Shown here piece after piece: positions 1 through 11,273 of a stretch of DNA of 64,000 nt (the first letter of the stretch is position 1; each line of letters begins with the position of its first letter). The position numbers and the translations under genes were made by a program. A model generated the notes under the pieces. That model was given only the letters and a program-made list of their open reading frames with translations, was not told the origin of the DNA and ran no database searches. The stretch is taken from NCBI GenBank assembly GCA_038503035.1, contig JAVSML010001165.1, positions 248,001-312,000 on the forward strand, in the 5' to 3' direction. This stretch comes from Crocodylus rhombifer (Eukaryota > Chordata > Crocodylia > Crocodylidae).

Positions 1-1080
1 ACCAGGAGAAGGAGTTTGACAGAGCAGATTGTGGGTACCTCATAGGCATGCTGTGGGCTTCTGGCTTCATGCAGGCTCTCCAGGTGCTGTATACCTCTGC
101 AGAGTATTTGGCCAACCTCAACGGGACCTGGCAGAGCCCACCCTGTTCAGGAGAGGGGTGCATCAAGGCTACCTGCTGTCAGGCCAGCTGTAGGCCTTGG
201 CTCTGGAGCCCTTGCACGTTCTCCTGTGGAGGTGGGTGGCAGGGTTGATGCTCTGGGAGCCAGCGATGCAGCTGGTTCTGTCAGTGTATGCTGATGAAAT
301 ACTCCTCATGGTGCAGGACTCAGGTGACCTGACACAGATGGAGGCCTGCCAGGCATTGTACTAGGCTGCTGCCTCTGCCCAGGTCAACTGAACTCAGTCA
401 AGAGCTTTGGCCTGGCGGTGGGTGATGGATGGCAGGTGGGCTCACTCCAACCTGTGCTCCATGAGATCCACTGGAGTGCACATTTGCTGCTCTACTTGGG
501 GGTCTATCTTTCTCTCATAGACCCCTCCCCACTGGAGAACTGGCACCAGCTGGAGGCAAGGGTGGTGGAGCAGCTCTAGGCATGGGCACGGCTCCAGAGA
601 TGTCTCTCCCTGCATGGGAGAATGCTGGTGCTGAACCAGCTGGTCCTGTCCATGCTCTGGCACTGCTTACACACCCTGTCTGTGCTTCCTGAGGTACAGG
701 TGGGACTCTAGAGATGGAGGCTGGAGTTTTTCTGGCTGTGACTACCTTGGTCTCCTGCCTCCTTCTGAGGTTCTGGTTGAATTTCACCCCCTACCTTTTT
801 GTTTTAATCACCCCATCCACAGCCCCACCAAGTCCCAGAACCTCCTGGTCAAGCTCCTCCTGGCCCTGGCTAAGTGGGCCCTGTACTTGACAAGGAAGGA
901 GACTCTGGCTGGGAAGGTGCCCAGAGACTGTGGGGCCACTTTCCTCTCATTTATCCATGCATGTTTCCAGGCAGAGCACCAGTGGATGGTGTCCACCAGC
1001 TCCTTGGATGCCTTTGAGGACTGGGGGGCTCTGCTCAGTGTCCCCCTCAAGCACACTTATTTTCATGTTTTGACCCTTTG
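1..1080 (+). pseudogene. Tx1-like (L1-clade) LINE ORF2 relic, reverse transcriptase part
   Basis: The plus strand translates in broken frames into the C-terminal part of a non-LTR retrotransposon polymerase. VLYTSAEYLANLN is near 88, then YADEILLMVQD near 280-315 (the RT catalytic YADD box, here YADE), LLYLGVYLS near 490-515, and RMLVLNQLVLSMLW near 620-660. This motif order and wording match my memory of the 'TX1 149 kDa protein' family annotated in fish and reptiles. Several stops and frameshifts (for example near 363 and 577) show it is dead. It is cut at the window edge, so its 5' part is unseen. Assignment to Tx1-like rather than another LINE clade is from memory of the motifs. Confidence 0.7.
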
Positions 1081-1214
1081 ACCCACATGACACTCCTATC
1101 CTGTTTTTTTCATTAGTTGTCCCAAGTATTTTGTTGTAGCATTCACCCATTAGCCCCCATGCAATAGGGGCTACAAGTTATTCGGGTGGGCCTTAGGGCC
1201 CATGGTATTTGAGT

Positions 1215-4200
1215 ATTTGAATGTTACAAATAGACAGGAGGCTGGGGAGAAGTTCTCTCACACAAACCCTCCACCTCCAGACTTCATTTGTAATCAAGAT
1301 GACTCTAGGGGCATTTTTTACACATTCCATTGCAATGGAATGTGCAAAGCTGCTTTATTGCTGAAACGCAAATAAGGCTGGTCCTGCAGGGTCATTTCCC
1401 CTTGCTGACCTACAGTTGCTCACAAATGGCTCCCTCCCTTCAAAGACTTTGTCCATCTGGTGTTCTTAAGTGGTATTGGGCTGCTCTTCACCCCCTTCAT
1501 TGACAGATGTCAGTAAGAAACTCCTGACCCTCTACTGCTTCACTTACCAGTTTCTACAAATCCTATAATGGGAGCACCCTGTAGGACATATGAGAACAAA
1601 GGCATTGTCCCCCATCATCCTTGTCATAAGTAATAGGTCTTAACGGACAACAAGAATTCCTGTTCATGAAAAAGACTGAAGTTTGGAAGATTGTTTCCAT
1701 TCCTCACTTAAACAGAAATGAGGCCTTTAAGCAATAGTTGATTGGCTACAACTCTTCCAGGCAATTTTAGTTAGGGGCTTCTTAAAAAGACTGGAGTAGA
1801 GTAACCTGGAACCATAAAAAAAAGGCTATCCCTGTATTTAAATTAAGGTTATCCCTTTATTTAGCAATTACACTTTAGTTTATCACTAACAGCAAGAACA
1901 TGTAATATCATATTGCATCATAGAAGACTTCTACTGCAGAGATTCATGTTGTTAATTCAACATTACTCTTCAGTTCTGACTCTGTTTACCGAGGCGGTAA
2001 GTTCTTTCCTTGTTGGAGTGGAGTATCACCTGGCAGCAAGAACTTGTAGGGTCATGTTGCTGCACAATCTTAAATGAAATAAACATTTGATCATGTCTGA
2101 AAGAGCTCTCCTGGCTCATTTCAGTTGCTGGAAAAGATCCCTTGTGGTGCCTTTCCCAATACATGGAAAGGAAATTTATAAACCAGTCCCTCTAAGTTAT
2201 GTTTGCAAATGGAATCTCAAAATAACTCTGCAAGCATGAGAACAACATCTCAGTGAAGGTAGCTGTAAGAACCATGATAGTGTTTGCACACACTAAAGGC
2301 AATCTCAGAGTAGCCAATAGTTCAGCTATGAAGTGGAAGGGAGATATAGATATAAGCTTAATCAAGCATAAGTATATAAAGCATTGGAAAGTGCTAGGCC
2401 TGTGTGAAACGGCTAGTATTAGCTTCAGATTCGGTCAATTCAGGGGACAGTGATTTGATTTGGTGATTTAAATCACTGTCCAGAATCAATTCGGCCGAAT
2501 CTGATTTGGAGATTCAGCTGCTGCCAAATCAGCCAAATTTCCAAATCACCCAGGCCCATCTTGGCCTGCTTTCTCAGCCCTGGCAATGGTTTCCCCGCTC
2601 AGCCCCAGCTCCCCACACTTTGAAAAAAAAGCCCTGACTCACCAAGTGTTGTCAGGTGCGGGGGTGATCCCCGCTGCCCCCCACTGCCCCCACCCACCTC
2701 AGTTCCATCCCTTTAAGGAAAAAAAATAACAAAGCCCCCTGGACTCACTGTTTTCTGCCCAGTGAGGGGAGAGATCCCTGCTGCCGCCTGCTGCCCTGTG
2801 CTGCATGGGGGATTCTACCATGAGCTCCCAGAAGCCCTGAGGCTGCTGCAGGAGCTGGTGAGTCCCAGGGTTTTTTGTTTGTTGTTGTTTTTCTTAAAGG
2901 GCCAGAGCTGGGCTGGGTAGGGCAGCCATGGGTCAGCTGGGAGAGGGGGCAGGGGTCAGAGGGCTCATGGCAGAGCCCCCCATGCAATGGGGGGCAGTGG
3001 GGATTGCCCCCTGCCCCTGGCAGCACCCAGTGAGTCAGGACTTTTTTTTTAAAGCACCAGGCTGGGGCAGGCAGGGGCAGCCATGGGGGGGCAAGCTGGG
3101 GGACCAGACGGGGGCTAGGATGGGCTGAGGGAGCAGGCAGAGGCTGGGGCCTGGCAGGGGTTCCCTCACAGTCCCCTTCCCCAGCCCCCCTCCTGTGCCC
3201 CCTACTTACCTGCTCCAACTCCAGCTCCAGCTCCCTGGTGCAGTGGGCGGGGACTGTCTGAATCATCGAAACTCTCTGAACCTTTTCTGAAGATTTGGAG
3301 AGCTTCAGATTGATTTGGACCTTTTTACTGGTCACCTGATTTGATTTGGATTTGGAGATTCGGCCACCAAATCATGCCAAATCTCCTCTGAATTGAATCA
3401 GCAGGCGAAGCTTCTTACAGAAAGTACTTGCCAACTTTTTGGGTGCAGAAGGGATTGGGGTGGAAAATTACAGTCCACTTGCATGCATGTGAATTGCCTG
3501 ACAATAAAAAAGCTTGTACTTGAAAAAAGTCTAGCTCACCTCTATGTAAAAAAATACTAAAGATGCATTTCCATTCACCACTGCATGTGTCAACTTGCAG
3601 ATTTGGGGATGACTGAATACCAAAACTGTACTCCTGTATTATGCTGCTCACTTGACTTAAAGTATCATTCTTTCCCCCATCTTAATAAAAGTGTGGCTTC
3701 TAAGGGAAAAAGAAAAAGAAAACAACAACTGAGCAGTCAATGCCACTTAGCAACACAGCAGATTCCTATAGTTGGGGCTCACATTGCCAACTCTTTACTG
3801 CTTTCTTTTGACAATTACTGCTGAAGGGGTAGGACTCTTCCTATCATGGCTACATAGATCTTTTTCAATAAAGACTTGAAAAATTACAGAAGAAGCCTAA
3901 AGAAGGCATCTTTAAATGATTGCTACCATTTTCATCCATCTTGTGATCTAAAGATGGGCTGTGGTTGCAATATCCAATGGCGTACCCATCAGCAAGACTT
4001 ACCTTGCTGATCCTCTGTTCAGTACAGCTTCTACCATTGCTCTCACCAGTTCAGGTACACCTCTGTTAATTTTTGTCCTGTTCAAGTCAGTGTAATTGCA
4101 CCCTTGTGGAACAAGGACTTGAACTCTCTAATGCTTAAGTTCAAGTATGCAGAGGATGATGCAAATCTTCATTTTCTCTTTCATTTCAAGCAGGCAGTCA

Positions 4201-4660
4201 GTTATTCATGAATAAATCCACTGCTCCTACTACCAGATTTACTGATAAGAGAAGTGAATCTCATAACCCCACAAGAAACCCTCCTGAAAGAAGCAGTGGA
4301 ATCTACATTAACTCTTACTCCTCTCTAGACACCAAAGGAATTGTGAAGTCGCACCTACCCAGCAACTTAACTTCGCTTCTGTTGTCTCAGTCTTCCCTTT
4401 TGTCTGTAGTTCTGACTCCTCAGCTAACTGAATCACTGAGAGAAACTGTATAAACCTGTACATGTAATAAGAAGGAAGCAATTACTTTTGAATGACAGCA
4501 ACAAATTTGATTCTTTGCCAGCATAGCAGATAGTAATGCATAAACTCAATTATGAGTGATTGTGTATTCTCCTTCAGATGCCAGAGACAATGAAATATAC
4601 AAAAAATAAAAACTGCATCAACTTCTTTGGGGTTTCAGATGATCTCTTTGAAATTTTTAA
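1215..4660. repeat. Segmental duplication block X1 (direct copy of 60800-63595)
   Basis: Starting near 1235 the sequence runs parallel to the DNA from about 60820, in the same orientation, over some 2.4 kb of shared sequence. Landmarks shared by both copies are the 3' part of the 1275-1340 stretch, the 1960-2290 stretch, the 3735-3790 stretch and the 4200-4320 stretch. Copy X1 alone carries the hAT element at 2395-3419. Short open frames here (for example 2253-2453 and 4208-4453) are shared with X2 but resemble no protein I know. No gene is supported in this stretch. Confidence 0.8.
2395..3419. mobile_element. hAT non-autonomous element, family 1 (TAGGGNTGTG termini)
   Basis: The element is bounded by an 8-bp TSD, gaaagtgc at 2387-2394 and gaaagtac at 3420-3427. 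The sister block X2 has the empty site around 62392-62399 (gaaagtac). It begins TAGGCCTGTGTGAAAC, followed by subterminal runs rich in GATTCGG/CCGAATC that reappear inverted near the right end; the last few terminal bases seem lost. The interior is GC-rich with no transposase. Sisters in this window are at 14030, 17642, 22178 and 31056. Confidence 0.8.
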
Positions 4661-4669
4661 ATTTATTCG

Positions 4670-5695
4670 CTGATTAATTCTTATGAGAGGCAAGATTACT
4701 TAAGGTGATATATTTTACTGAACCACCTGCATATCTAGGATACAGTTAGAAAAACTTTCAAATGCAACACATTCTTCATCAGGTCTCACCAGTACAAGTG
4801 AAGCACGACACTATAAAATCCAGTTGTAGGAGGGAGGGGAGAGAAATTGCCAAGAATAGCAGACAATTAGGAAAAGAAATGAAGCTGATTACTGGGAGTT
4901 CAAGGCCTATGAAAAGGAAGGAGGGTGATTCTCATCTTTCATGCCTGGAAAAAATTCAAGAGTCAGGTAGATTATAAGGTGCCATAAAACCAATATTAGT
5001 ATCCAGGCAGCGTATGAATTTTTGTTCCCAAGATCACCTTTTAAAGGTGCTAGGAAGATTTCCTTTGGGTACGAGAATAGTGATGTCAGAGAGGAAGTGG
5101 TTGTTTTGTGGCAAATGTGATCCTTCATGTGTTTTTCTATGACAGTTCATTCTGGTGCTGTTTAGGTTCACCCATATAGTTGCCAGTACGACATTTAGTG
5201 CATTGGATCAAGTATTTCACATTTTGGGAAACACTCGTGTAGGAACCATGCATTCCTACTTTGTTACCATACATCCTTTGTTATAGGGGTGTTAATTGTA
5301 GTGGCAGTGGAGCTACATTGTCCCATTAAGCATTTCTTGCTGATGCGAGGCTGCATCCCACTTGATGTCTGTTGGTCACTGGGAGTTTGCTTCTGATGTT
5401 GAGTGGGGGAAGGTTAGGGGTTGTTTGAAAGCCAGGTGTCAATAGAGAAAGATTTTCCAAGGACAGGTTCACTTGTTGTGAAGGACAAAGATGTATTTGC
5501 CCCACTACCCTCCCTAGGAGACAATACTTTTAGCTTCAATCTGAGCATTGTTCTCCATGGACTTCTGATGGAACTCTCATTGTTGTCCCTTTGGTTGTTT
5601 TTTACTACAGGTAAAACAGACAAGCTAAAATCTAATCTGTCCAACCTTTTCTTATAAAAGGGATGACCTTTTTTCCTGTGTTCTGCTGGTACAGG
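4670..5695 (-). mobile_element. Penelope-like element (PLE) fragment, GIY-YIG end and 3' tail
   Basis: Read on the minus strand, broken frames give NVKYLIQCTKC and a GEPKQ segment (around 5160-5230), the core of the GIY-YIG endonuclease that follows the RT in PLEs. A 3' tail follows, with 'ctgatgaagaatgtgttgcat' in minus sense near 4770 and an AATAAAAT-like stretch. It has several stops and is 5'-truncated. The same tail recurs at 63596-64000 next to block X2, so this PLE was in place before the X duplication. A close relative lies at 13219-13872. Confidence 0.75.
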
Positions 5696-6931
5696 TGCGG
5701 AATGGGAGACTCATGAATTTTAGCTGGGTAGAGGTTATAGAATCAGATCTATGTCAAAGATGCTTATAGCTACTTCTGGTCAGTTCCAAATAATGCCATT
5801 GGCAAAAGGTCCATAGTGGATCATTTAGTAAAGGAAGATTGCTGTGGGATATGGGGAGGGATTTGGAAGAGAGCAGAATTCTTCCATATCTCTCCCTCTC
5901 TTGATATATTCCACTTATTTGTATGGCAACCCCAGGGTATGGATGGATTGAATTTAACATGGTTGATCTAAAAGAGGGATTTTGGATATATTATGGCCCA
6001 TTATAACTACTGGAGAAGGCAGAGAAATTGGAACTGAAAAAGAAGGCATTATGTTATCCAATTAAAATTGATGACAAAATTCCCACCGGCTTTCAGTGAG
6101 ACTGAGGATCAGACCAGAAACATCTTTGCTTTGACTCTGGTCTCTTCAAAGTTTACTTTACAAAAATTCTGGAAAATGATGTAAGAGTGGGAAAACATAA
6201 TAGTAATCAAAGCTACTGTTCTTGGAGAGTGGAATGGAAGATTTGACACAAGACCCAAACTAGGGAGTATACAATAAATAAATCTAGTCATTCTGATATT
6301 ACACTGACAGTAAATCTGGGACACCAACAGGTCATTCTATCATGCTATATAATCAAGTATGGGAAATACAAGCAAGGTATTATTGGGAATATATACCCCA
6401 GATCTGTTACATTAAAATCCCACATGAACCCCACATGATCTTAATCACAAAACATTTTTCAGAGAGGAGGCCTGTAGAGTGCTACAGATAGTTTTTCAGT
6501 GTCATAAACTCTCTGAAAGAACCATCAAGATGAAAAAAACCCATAAATTAAAACATTATAGGAAAGGTTGGAGCCAAATACTTCACTTGTGAGCACCAAA
6601 GAATGTAGCAGTGGTACTGATTAAAGGAATACACTTTGGGGTAGTTTTTTGACTTTGGTATTGAACTCTTAGTGCTTAGTTGGTGTCTACTGCTGCATAT
6701 TTTTACATCACAGGAGCTTGTGACAATAAGGTATCTGAAAGTTTAGTACATTTCCTACAACAGTGTAAACTGGATGTGAAATATAATAAATGTATGGAAA
6801 CTCAAAATACGTCTTTCAATTAGCTGCACAAACATTAGCTACATTTCCATAATATAGATATTATGATATCCATTTTGCAAATAGGAAACCTGAGGATAAT
6901 AGACTGAGAGAATTCCTTGAGGCCACAAAGG
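5696..6931. repeat. Segmental duplication block Y1, left part (copy of 15915-17490)
   Basis: From 'attttagctgggtagaggtt' near 5718 this sequence matches 15928 onward in the same orientation, through the 6225-6260 and 6430-6500 stretches, up to 'gaattccttgaggccacaa' near 6909. Y2 has an extra CR1 piece near 16230-16650 that Y1 lacks. No coding sequence is recognised. Confidence 0.8.
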
Positions 6932-8789
6932 CAGGCAAGATTCTTTGAATAGATGTGATATCTTTTATTAGACTGAGTAGTTGGAAAAAAGTTCTAGGCA
7001 AGCTTTTGGGTGCAGTCACCCTTCTTCAGGCATAGAGAGTCTCTGCCAGTCTGAGACTCCAAGGAATGAGAGAAGCTAAAAGTGTGGCAGGATGTCAGTG
7101 AAAATGGAAATGGGTAGAAATTAGAAAGACAAAAGATAAAGCAGGGAAGGGAAGGGGGAGAAAGCAGGGGAGAGGGCCTGGCGGGGGCAGGGGATGGGGA
7201 GGAAGGCCAAAGGGAAATACTACAGTGATAATAATATAAGGTTGAAAAGAGGATGTCTGTGAAAAAGGAAATATTTGGAGATCAGGAAAACAGGAATGAG
7301 AGAAGCTAAAAGTGTGACAGCATGTCAGTGAAAATATAAATAGGTAGAAAATAGAAAAACAAAAGGTAAGACAGGGAAGGGAGGGGGAAGAAAGCAGGGA
7401 AAAAAGGCCAAAGGGAGACACTACAGTGATAATAATACAATTTAAAAAAAGAGGCTCTCAATGAAAAAGGAAATAATTGGAAATCAGGAAAACAGAAGGC
7501 AGAAAAGTATGGGAGGGGAAGGGAGAAAAGGGGGAGGGGGGAAGAAGAATGTAAGAGGTTAGGTCAGGCAGGTACCTGGTGAATCAGATGTCAGGCAAGT
7601 TGTAATGTGTCATGAATCCAATGTCTATATTGAGTCCATGATTTTCTGTATCCAATAGATTTATGAAGCAAAGTTCATAAGCTCAGGTACAAAACGTGTT
7701 CTGTAAGTTCCCTTTGAGGATTAGAACTGAAAGATCAGATAGGGAGTGATTGTCTTGTGAGAAATGTGTCCTCACAGTTGGGTATTCTTGTCTTTGATAG
7801 ATTTTCGGTGTGCACTCATTCTGGTGTGCAGTTGTTTGGGTTCTCCTACATATTTTCCATCAGGGCATTTGGTATGCTGGATGAGATATATAACATTTCT
7901 GGAGGTGCGGGTGTAAGATTCAGGAATGGTGCCTGGTTCTGCTGTAGGGTGTAATTATTGTGGGGTGGTGGAGATGCGTTGGCAGGTTTTGCATGGTCTG
8001 GATCTATTGGTTGTGGTTTGGTTCGTAGGGAGTTTGCTTCTGGTGATGAGATTAGCATGTTTTGGTGCTTGTTTAAAGGCAAGGATGGGCAGTTCTGACC
8101 TCTTTAAGAATGTGGTCTTCTTCTAGTGTGGATTGCAATTGTTTGAGGATTTTCCATGTAGGCTGGAGGGAAGGGTGTTATGTCATAATTAATGGTGTGC
8201 AATTTGTGGTGGTTTTCTTTTTGTACTGCGGTAAATCTTTATGTGGTATTTGGGTGGCTCTTCCAAAAGTGCAATCTATCTCTCTGGAAGAGTGTCCTTG
8301 CTGGCTGAAGACCCTTTTGAGATTTGTGAGGTGGTGATCATGGCAAATTCAGTGGTATTGGAGAGCTTGGCTATAAATTACAGCTTTCTTGGTGTGTTTA
8401 GGGTGATTGCTGGCTCTGTGTAGATATGTATATTGGTCCCTGGGTTTCTTATATATGGTGGTTTGAATTTTACCATCTTGGATATTGAACATGGTGTCCA
8501 AAAAGGAAATGCTGGTGTTAGAGTATTCAAGTGATAGTCTGATTGAGAGGTGATGATTGTTGAATTTTTGGTGCAAATCAATCAGAGATTGCAGGGTTTT
8601 GGTACAAATGATGAAGATGTCATGTATCTATCTCAGGTGTAGTAAGGGTTTGATGGTGCATTTCTTGCAGAAGTCTTCTTCTAGGTGGGTCATAAAAGGT
8701 TGGCATATTGTGGAGCCATTTTGGTGCCCATAGCTGTGCCCGTGGTCTGGAGGAAGTGTTGGTTGTTGAAACTGAAGTTGCTGTAATGG
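6932..8789 (-). mobile_element. Penelope-like element, 5'-truncated, with RT and GIY-YIG relics
   Basis: Minus-strand frames read, in order, a degraded [21 protein letters not shown] RT block (8700-8760), IHDIFII in place of the YIDD box (about 8610-8640), SISFLDTMFNIQDGKIQTTI and YLHRASNHPKHTKKA (8350-8540), and then the GIY-YIG segment NVIYLIQHTKCPDGKYVGEP (about 7800-7890). Stops interrupt the frame. The 3' tail ends with the PLE signature containing AAGCTTGCCTAGAAC and TAATAAAAGATATCAC in minus sense near 6960-7010. Block Y2 carries the uninterrupted site 'gaggccacaagcggagccac' (17480-17500), so both insertion edges are fixed. Confidence 0.85.
7062..7520. repeat. About 228-bp tandem repeat inside the PLE 3' region, roughly 2 copies
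   Basis: The stretch beginning 'ggaatgagagaagctaaaag' occurs at about 7064 and again at about 7292, each followed by a purine-rich run of gggaaggg/ggggag type; a third partial copy begins near 7440. This looks like the variable 3' untranslated repeat of the host PLE. Confidence 0.75.
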
Positions 8790-9003
8790 AGCCACTTTCA
8801 AGCATCAGTGTTAATTATCTAGCTTCTCAACCCTGGCAGTCTCTTTAAAAGTTGTTTACAAAATCATGTGCTTCAAAAGCAAAGTAGTAAAAATAATGCC
8901 ACTAGCTAGATTGATAGCAATGCTATTAAAATGCTGTCAATTACCCAGTGACAGATTGAACTGTAAAAATGAACACATTCTGAATTTAGTGATGGTTTTA
9001 CAG
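8790..9003. repeat. Block Y1, middle part (copy of 17493-17641)
   Basis: It resumes the Y alignment after the PLE with 'gagccactttcaagcatcag', and matches 17497 onward as far as the point where Y2 carries an hAT insertion. The local sequence 'atgctgtcaattacccagtgac' near 8932 is the empty site for that hAT. Confidence 0.8.
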
Positions 9004-9526
9004 CAGGGATGGGAAAAATAGAGTCCATGGGCCAGATACAGCCTGCCAGAACATTCTATCTGACTCTCAGGGCCCTTAAGAAATTTAGAAAATATTTATC
9101 TGCTCCTGACTGCCTGTCAAAGATGACAGTAGCCAGGGGCAGTGGGACCCAGGAGGAGCCTCAGGAGCCCAGTCCCACCCCCACACATTTCCCTGCATTC
9201 CTGCCTCCTCACTGCTCCAGCACCATGTGGCTCTGCTGCATCGCTGAACCAGGGAGCATGGGGCCACACCAGTATCTGGGGGTGCATGTGTGCATGTGTG
9301 CGTGTATGTGTTGGGAAGGACAGTGTGTCGGGGGGGAGGGAGGGACTGTGTGTGTGTGGGGAAGGGGGAGGGAGAGACTGTGTGTATTCATAGGGTTAGG
9401 GGGCAGGACTTCCAGGCACAAGATGGTGACCAGTGGGTGGGGCACCTGTCAAGGGGTGGGGCTACCAATATGGCCCTTGACAGCTTGCCAAAGTGGCCCT
9501 CTACTCGAAATAATTGCCCACTCCTG
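9004..9526. mobile_element. hAT non-autonomous element, family 3 (CAGGGRTGGG termini)
   Basis: The 523-bp element starts CAGGGATGGGAAAAAT and ends with the inverted equivalent attgcccactcctg. It is flanked by an 8-bp TSD, ttttacag (8996-9003) and ttttatag (9527-9534). It is absent from the paralogous block Y2. The middle is G- and GT-rich, with GTGTGTG runs at 9289-9380. It has no transposase. Confidence 0.85.
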
Positions 9527-9655
9527 TTTTATAGCATTTAGTGATGCTATGCAGCATTGCATGGATAATCCATGTAATTGTCTTTGATGGTTTTACAAGG
9601 CATTGCTACATAGAGCATCTCTTACAAGAAGATGCTTTAGTAACTGAAATGCTCC
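9527..9655. repeat. Block Y1, right end (copy of about 18500-18620)
   Basis: The stretch 'gatgctatgcagcattgcatggataatccatgtaattgt' and what follows parallels 18500-18618, which lies immediately 3' of the lipase gene's last exon. The alignment fades at about 9655/18620. Confidence 0.7.
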
Positions 9656-10325
9656 AGCTGGATGGTGAGCCAGCCCTACTCTGTAGCCATAGCTGAGTTC
9701 AAGTAGTTGAGGTTCTTCTTTTTTGTAATAAAAGAAAAACATTTAGGGTTTAAAATTGGAAAAGAACCCAAACACGTCTTCCAGAAATAATGCTTTACTG
9801 TCCTGTCATGGTGACTGGGGCAAACCTAATTTTTCCAGATAACCTGGAAGAGTTCTGGAGCTCTCCCCACTAACTACCATCTCTTCCTTCAGAGACAGAC
9901 CATTTCTAAAACCCTTCTTAAAACCAGATTATTTGGCTCTTCTCTGTTACCTGCTGGCCAAAACCCAGCCTCTTGGCCCAGCAGAAGGTCGAGCCAAAAA
10001 GTAAAGGTGCTATCACTGTCTCTCAACAACTCTCAAGTATTTACTAAGCCAGAGCTCTCCTAAGCTGATCTTTTCCATCCTGCCTATTTTTCCAGACAAA
10101 TTCTTGTGGAGTTAAACTTGTGTTCTAGTTTTAAACAACACACTTCTATAGCCTGGCCTACCTCCATCATTTAAGTTATTTTAGAGAGGCTCCAAAGTAC
10201 ACAGAAATAGTTGAATAATCAAATATTTGGGAGAGAAATATTCAACTGTCCCCAGTTTATCTTAAGAAGTCCTTGACAGTGCTTCTCCCTTCTTAAATGG
10301 CCTATCCCCGTCACACCTTCCCTAG
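9656..10325 (-). pseudogene. Lipase relic C, intron-5 sequence
   Basis: About 9980-10320 aligns with lipase intron 5 at 26860-27130: both share a 'tagcctggcctac' block followed by a catt(t/c)aa(g/a)tta stretch, a 'ggctccaaa' block and an 'agtttatct' block. In the intact gene this lies just 3' of exon 5. Here it sits directly beside block Y1, which in the intact gene follows exon 9. Copy C has therefore lost everything from exon 6 to exon 9. No coding sequence remains in this piece. Confidence 0.65.
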
Positions 10326-11225
10326 TATCTATCATCATTGGTTTAGGGATGTCAGAGGATACATCCCTGACTGTACTGTTTAATAGATATTTATAGGTCT
10401 ATCTTTCATGAATTTTCCTAGCCCAATGGTGCTCAAACTATGGCTCATTGGCCAGATCTGTGACAATTAATGCTGCCAGTGACCGCCCCACCACAAAGTT
10501 TCTGGCCCTGTGGAGAACTCCATGCCTTGGATGCAGCTGGCATGCAGGGTCAGTGCAAGGCCAGATCCAGACCATGGGGTTGATCTACAGCTGAAACTGG
10601 AAAGTAGGGTTGGGCCAGTGCACAGGGTCTGGCCAGCTTACCAGATCACATTTGTAAACTTACTCCTGGCTGGATCCAACCCACAAGCAGGCCCAGCATC
10701 ACCCATCTGGCTGATATCTACTCCCTTCTTAAATGTGGCTAGGGTATGCTATCTGCCTGTATAACCTCTTGTGGGTGAGATGAAAGTACTTTCCTTTTTG
10801 AAAACGTGCCTCCTGCTAATTTTAGTAGGTGGCCTCTAGCTCTCATATTCTGGGATTTGGTGATAAAAGTCCCCTCTTCACTTTAGGATTTTGTAGACCT
10901 CTATCATATTACTGTGCAGCTTTCTGCTCAGACTGAAAAGTCTTAACTTTTTTAGTCTCTCCTGCTATAGCAGCTTCTCCGTTCCCCTTTTTGACACCAG
11001 AACTGTACCATGAGAACACCATGGATTTGCCTAGTGACATGATCATACTTCCTGTTTTGTTTTCAATTCCTTTCTTAATGAAGAAATGAAGTCCAGCAAG
11101 TTTTTAGTAAACTATATACAATGACTCCAAGGTTGCTTTCCTGAGTCTTCTCCTTGAGTAGGAAGAGACCACAAGGCATACAGTAGTCTTTTACAGTCCA
11201 TGAGTTCCCCTCTGTTGGAGGGTTA
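10326..11225 (-). mobile_element. CR1 LINE 3' region, interrupted by another repeat
   Basis: The stretches around 10730-10790 and 10850-11110 carry the reverse complement of CR1 3' sequences: 'cttctccgttccccttttt' and the 'tttaggattttgtagacctctatcat' type block. About 10425-10705 has a 'tgctcaaactatggctcattggcc' start, typical of hAT-derived repeats, and seems to be a later insertion. This material sits inside lipase relic C, between exon 5 and intron 5. Confidence 0.6.
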
Positions 11226-11273
11226 CTTTAATATTTTTAGCCAATTCTGGATTAGTTGAAAATGCTGCAAAAC
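11226..11273 (-). pseudogene. Lipase relic C, exon-5 stub
   Basis: The minus strand reads FAAFSTNPELAKNIKV, matching exon 5 of the intact gene here ([16 protein letters not shown]). The homology stops after about 48 nt, where CR1 sequence begins. The splice acceptor is gone: where the intact gene has CAG before the exon's first G, this copy has TAA. It is a dead remnant of a third lipase copy. Confidence 0.75.

Noticed and set aside
2745..3335. 196-residue open frame on the minus strand
   Set aside because: It lies wholly inside the hAT at 2395-3419, is proline-rich low complexity and has no domain.
7095..7421. 108-residue Phe/Ser/Pro-rich open frame
   Set aside because: It is the complement of the purine-rich tandem repeat in the PLE 3' region.
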